Positions 56,262 through 64,000 of a stretch of 64,000 nucleotides of DNA are shown here, in pieces. Source of the DNA: DATMER01 sp963844885. Lineage in GTDB: Bacteria > Acidobacteriota > Thermoanaerobaculia > Multivoradales > UBA5704. Positions within the stretch are counted from its first letter, which is position 1; every line of letters begins with the position of its first letter. The notes below the pieces were generated by a model. The model worked only from the letters and a program-made list of their open reading frames with translations, ran no database searches and was not told the origin of the DNA. The translations under genes and the position numbers were made by a program. Where the stretch lies: positions 62,001 to 126,000 of the forward strand of contig CAWJQA010000020.1 in assembly GCA_963844885.1 (NCBI GenBank), written 5' to 3'.

Positions 56262-56290
56262 AGTCTATGTGGAGCCACACCATTGATCAA
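56262..56290 (-). promoter_or_regulatory. Promoter of the MazEF-like pair
   Basis: On the minus strand TTGATC (56285-56290) and TAGACT (56262-56267) are separated by 17 bases, and the -10 box ends 6 bases before the antitoxin ATG at 56255. This is the clearest sigma-70-type promoter in the window and again implies a leaderless message. The -35 box overlaps the end of the phosphopantetheinyl transferase gene. Confidence 0.65.
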
Positions 56291-57017
56291 GTCGGAGACG
56301 CTGGTTTCCGCTGGCAGGTGAGGGTTCTGGAAAGCCCCTTCGGTACCTCCGGCGCCGGGTCGGCGGCCAGGGTCAGAACCCAGCCGCCCTCCCGGCGCCA
56401 CCAGCCGTGGAACGTCTCTCCGGAGACCGGACGGTAGATCTCCAGCCGGCTCCAGCCTTCCTCTCTTTCCATCAGCCGGACCTCCACGCTCCGGGTGTCC
56501 TCCCGGAGCCCGGTGCGTAGCGCTTTGAGGACGCTCTCCTTCGCGCTCCAGATCAGGTTGGCGAGGAGCGGATGGTCTTCGGGTGGGGCGCCCAGGACCA
56601 GATCGACCTCGGGGGGGGTGAGGAAGTCGCGGACGAAGGCCTCGCTGCGCGGCTCGATCCACTCCAGGTCGCAGCCGAGGCGGACGCCGGTCGGAGCCAC
56701 GGCGCAGGCGGCGCGGCCGGCCCGGTGGCTGAAGGAGACCGACACCGGCGCGGGCTCGCCGTCGATCCGCGCCACCGGCGCTCCGGCGGCGTCCGGCTGG
56801 AAGGCGATGCGGGAGAGATCGAAAGGTTCCCCGAGCCAGGCCGCCACGGCTCGCTTCGCCGCCCAGCGGCCGAGCCGGAAGTCCGCCCGGCGCCACGCGA
56901 GGCGGAAGCGCTTCGAGCGCTCCCTCTCGTCCGGGTCCAGCCAGACGTCGCCCTCCGGCACCTCGGCCGAGCCGGCGAGCAGAACACCGACCGGAGTCAC
57001 GGCAGTAATCTCAGCGT

Positions 57018-57021
<4 letters not shown>
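56287..57021 (-). CDS. 4'-phosphopantetheinyl transferase (Sfp type)
   Basis: A 244-residue enzyme that moves the 4'-phosphopantetheine arm from CoA to a Ser of acyl or peptidyl carrier proteins. The Sfp signatures are clear: SVSFSHRAGRAACAVAPTG, GCDLEWIEP (metal-binding D-x-E), and the WSAKESVLKAL helix. It starts with GTG at 57021, overlapping the stop of the carboxylase gene (GTGA), so the two are translationally coupled. That pairing suggests a role in making a polyketide, lipid or peptide from malonyl-type units. Confidence 0.88.
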
Positions 57022-62024
<5,003 letters not shown>

Positions 62025-62158
62025 GAAACCTCCCATCAGGCCGGCGACGGCGGTCCACAGAGGTGCGATCCGCTCCGGGTCGAGCCCGCCTGGCAGCTCG
62101 ATAGTACGGTAACCTGCGGTTTGCGGGGCGGCCGGTCTTGAGCGACAAGCTTCTCTGC

Positions 62159-62360
62159 CGCAAAGTCGACTCCCCAGTCGCAGAGTCGACTCCCCAGCCG
62201 CGAAGTCGACTCCCCAGTCGTAGAGTCGACCTCCCCAGCCGCAAAGTCGACTCCCCAGCCGCAGAGTCGACTCCCCAGTCGCAGAGTCGACTCCCCAGCC
62301 GCAGAGTCGACTCCCCAGTCGCAGAGTCGATTCCCCAGTCGCAGAGTCCGACTCCCCAGT
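62159..62360. repeat. Array of ten ~20-bp units with a GAGTCGACTC palindrome
   Basis: Consecutive units of the form CGCAGAGTCGACTCCCCAGY (positions 5-14 a perfect 10-bp palindrome) with no spacers; eight are exactly 20 bp and two are 21 bp by one added C. Degenerate units follow to ~62395. The 20-bp spacing puts successive palindromes on the same face of the helix. It lies upstream of the carboxylase. The length of a unit rules out a conserved reading frame through the array, so it is not a coding repeat. Confidence 0.8.
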
Positions 62361-62364
62361 CGCG

Positions 62365-62449
62365 AAGTAACCTTCCCTCGCCGCAAAGCAACCCGCCCTG
62401 GGCCAGGGAAGGTTACTTTGCCGCAGGGAAGTTTCCCTGGCGTCGGAGA
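62365..62449. repeat. Two inverted repeats after the 20-bp array
   Basis: AAGTAACCTTCCCT (62365-62378) is exactly complementary to AGGGAAGGTTACTT (62405-62418), with a 26-base loop. CAGGGAAGTTTCCCTG (62424-62439) is a second near-perfect palindrome. They may be termination or protein-binding structures; no T-run follows. Confidence 0.6.
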
Positions 62450-62887
62450 CATCCTCTTTTCTTTTTGGTCCAAGGAAACAGCCTGAAACCCTAGACGAGA
62501 CCGTCAGCCCCTCCGTAGACTCTCTGAAGTGAAGGGAGACGAACGGCGATGCCAGACGCGGGTCCCCACGACCGACTGGCCGTTCGTGACCTTCACCTTG
62601 AAGGGGGAACGCAGTCGGGTCCTCCTTCCGCTCATTGACAATTTGGAGGGATGACGGCCGCCGAGTCCAAGGCCTCCGTCGTTCCGCAGGGGTCCGCCTT
62701 TTCAGGGAGGGGAGGCGGGGCCATCGCCGGAGGTGTGCGGGAGGGGCTCGTGGGTGAGCGGCGGTGGCAGCTTCTTGATTGTGAGCCTCCTCCTGGGACC
62801 GCCGACCGGGCCACCGGTGGTTCCAGGGGCTCGGGGCGGCCCCTTCAGCCGCTGCGCTGCCGTTCAGCGTTGCCGGGGACGAACGCC
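62450..62887. other. Intergenic region with a dispersed repeat and no supported gene
   Basis: Contains the second copy of the repeat seen at 8578-8688. The only open frames are shadows with low-complexity translations. I see no RNA gene in it. Confidence 0.5.
62633..62740 (+). repeat. Dispersed repeat, copy 2 (pair at 8578-8688)
   Basis: Starts CATTGACAATTTGGAGGG and contains GTCCAAGGCCTCCGTCGTTC and GCCGGAGGTGTGCGG, matching the other copy in order and spacing on the opposite strand. An ATG at 62651 follows a GGAGG, but the other copy has ACG at the equivalent place, which argues against a conserved protein. Confidence 0.6.
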
Positions 62888-63808
62888 TCAGTTTGTTTCG
62901 TCGAGGACGGCGGCGACCGAAGAGGCCACGACAGCCTTCTCCAGCCAGCGTTCCAGCCGCTCCTGGTCCTTCTGGGCCAGGATGCGCTCGCGGACGGCGT
63001 CTGGCACCGCCATGCCGCGAACCCGAAGGACGGTCAGCAGATTGCGCGCCGCCTCCTCGGTGCGTCCCTCGGTGCGTCCCTCGGTGCGTCCCTCGGTGAA
63101 CCCCTCGGTACGTCCCTCTACACGTCCCTGCGCGACGTACTTTTTCGCGAAATCGCTCTGGTATTCGTAGCCCTTCATCGTTTCCTCCAACGCGCGGCGG
63201 GTCGCGTCGTTCATAGAATTGTACACGAGGTCGTAGTAGAACCGGGCCCGGTCTTCGTCGAGTCCCTGGATCGCGGGCAGCACCGCGGAGGCGATCGTCG
63301 CTCCCTGGTCGGACTTGCCGTGCGCTATCGCGGAGAGCACACCGAGCTCGGGCCGGCGAGACGCTTCCTCGAGCTCCGTCACGACCGGAACGGCGTTGTG
63401 GTGAAGAACAGACGGGCGTAAGACGAAGCCGGGGACGCCGGTCTCGATCGGTTCTGCGCACCACGCGGCAATGGCCGGGTCCAGGGCGACGACGAGGAGA
63501 GTGGCCGGGCAGTCGTGGATGGCACGGGAGACCGTTACGTAGGCAGGCCAGCTCAGACGTTTTCTGAGGTCCACCGCCAGTTGGACCTCGACGATGATCA
63601 CCCGGACGGAGACCTCGCCGTCCAGGAGGACGACGACGGCGTCGGCACGGTATTCGGCGGGCTGGATCTCGCTCAAGTCGGCCGAGACGACGCGGGCTTC
63701 GGTGTAGTCCGGGAGCGCGACGCTGAGCACATCGGCCAGGATCTCGGCAGCGAGCGAAGGGCGGTTCTTGAAGAGATCCACAAGGATCTCATGGGCCATG
63801 GATGGCAT
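62888..63808 (-). CDS. Rpn-like PD-(D/E)XK nuclease
   Basis: A 306-residue protein starting MPSMAHEILVDLFKNRPSLA, the usual start of the Rpn/PDDEXK transposase-like nucleases common in high-GC bacteria. The core shows D-x(n)-ExQ in RADAVVVLLDGEVSVRVIIV followed by EVQLAVD, and helices AYVTVSRAIHDCPATLLVVA, RARFYYDLVYNSMNDATRRA. An EGRTEG repeat (from a 12-bp DNA repeat) precedes the C-terminal helices (QERLERWLEKAVVASSVAAV). Biochemical roles of relatives include recombination-linked nucleases. The ATG at 63808 was preferred to 63844 and 63799 by match to the family start. Confidence 0.85.
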   Translation of the reverse strand: MPSMAHEILVDLFKNRPSLAAEILADVLSVALPDYTEARVVSADLSEIQPAEYRADAVVVLLDGEVSVRVIIVEVQLAVDLRKRLSWPAYVTVSRAIHDCPATLLVVALDPAIAAWCAEPIETGVPGFVLRPSVLHHNAVPVVTELEEASRRPELGVLSAIAHGKSDQGATIASAVLPAIQGLDEDRARFYYDLVYNSMNDATRRALEETMKGYEYQSDFAKKYVAQGRVEGRTEGFTEGRTEGRTEGRTEEAARNLLTVLRVRGMAVPDAVRERILAQKDQERLERWLEKAVVASSVAAVLDETN

Positions 63809-63942
63809 GGCCGCGATCCTTGCATACTTGCGGGAAGAGGTCAAAGATGCCCGGTCCCGAGAAGGTTCCCGGGATGGGGTTCCCAGGAACGATGCCGGAG
63901 ATCTTCGCCGGGGAGCCTTTCCGCTAGAGGATATCGGCGAAG

Positions 63943-64000
63943 GCCGGGGACGAACGCCTCAGTTTGTTTCGTCGAGGACGGCGGCGACCGAAGAGGCCAC
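63943..64000 (-). CDS. 3' end of a second Rpn-like nuclease gene (cut by window edge)
   Basis: From about 63943 the sequence is identical, base for base, to 62872-62929, which includes the C-terminal VASSVAAVLDETN and stop codon of the nuclease gene. The coding part here is 63959-64000 on the minus strand. Either a tandem paralogue begins beyond the window, or the assembly has a duplication at this join. Confidence 0.7.

Noticed and set aside
62159..62395. CRISPR array
   Set aside because: The units abut with no spacers and are only 20 bp, and there are no cas genes.
62651..62840. Small protein starting at an ATG after GGAGG
   Set aside because: The related copy at 8578-8688 has ACG at the same place and a different frame content; more likely a noncoding repeat.

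Overview
The window is very GC-rich, densely packed DNA from a chromosome (no plasmid or phage replication genes, no rRNA or tRNA seen). The best taxonomic hint is the outer-surface protein at 1.5-4.4 kb: its duplicated C-terminal domain (TGYFWFF ... KVLDGR ... FWVFYGALSNVEY) is one I associate with Acidobacteriota of the Thermoanaerobaculia type. That placement is recognition, not a search result. Many obviously single genes are split by 1-base frame changes, often at homopolymers, so the sequence probably comes from an uncorrected long-read or metagenome assembly. Broken frames are therefore described here as one gene with likely consensus errors.

Layout. 0-4.4 kb: a CDF metal exporter and a secreted beta-helix protein. 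4.4-8.4 kb: a translationally coupled three-gene operon of unknown function, ending in a protein with near-identical TPRs. 8.4-9.4 kb: a repeat-rich intergenic region. 9.4-21.1 kb: histidine kinase, GNAT acetyltransferase, an MmeI-like type IIL restriction-modification enzyme (heavily frameshifted), a bifunctional aldolase/short-chain dehydrogenase, a membrane protein, a HEPN/MNT toxin-antitoxin pair, a PilT-type ATPase with a zinc-ribbon partner, and an alpha/beta hydrolase.

21.2-49.8 kb, all on the minus strand: a complete-looking extracellular contractile injection system (eCIS, Afp/PVC type). In transcription order: sigma-54 enhancer-binding protein; a consensus -24/-12 promoter with an upstream dyad; small winged-helix-like protein; regulatory-like beta-sandwich protein; small protein; sheath 1; tube 1; assembly chaperone-like protein; small DUF6760-like protein; sheath 2; tube 2; Afp16-like terminator; Afp15-like ATPase; a gene invaded in frame by REP/MITE repeats; LysM protein; gpD-like hub; gp5-like spike; PAAR tip; gp25; two baseplate J proteins; gpI-like protein with an N-terminal propeller-like region; collagen-like fibre protein; and a ~1200-residue effector with a coupled HEAT-like immunity gene in an AT-richer patch. 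Almost every junction overlaps by 1-4 bases, so this reads as one ~27 kb operon. The particle would be built from the tube/sheath/baseplate genes, remodelled by the ATPase, and loaded with the terminal effector. The effector's C-terminal domain and its neighbour are the best candidates for something undescribed.

50-64 kb: a cobalamin-binding-protein-like gene, a PqqB-like MBL hydrolase, a VIT/VWA surface protein, a 21-bp minisatellite, a MazEF-like module, a phosphopantetheinyl transferase, a 1668-residue biotin-dependent carboxylase whose biotin-carboxylase part is truncated and lacks key residues, a phased array of ten 20-bp palindromic units, and an Rpn-like nuclease with the end of a second copy at the window edge. 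A recurrent feature is a -10-like hexamer 6-11 bases before the start codon, suggesting leaderless transcription.
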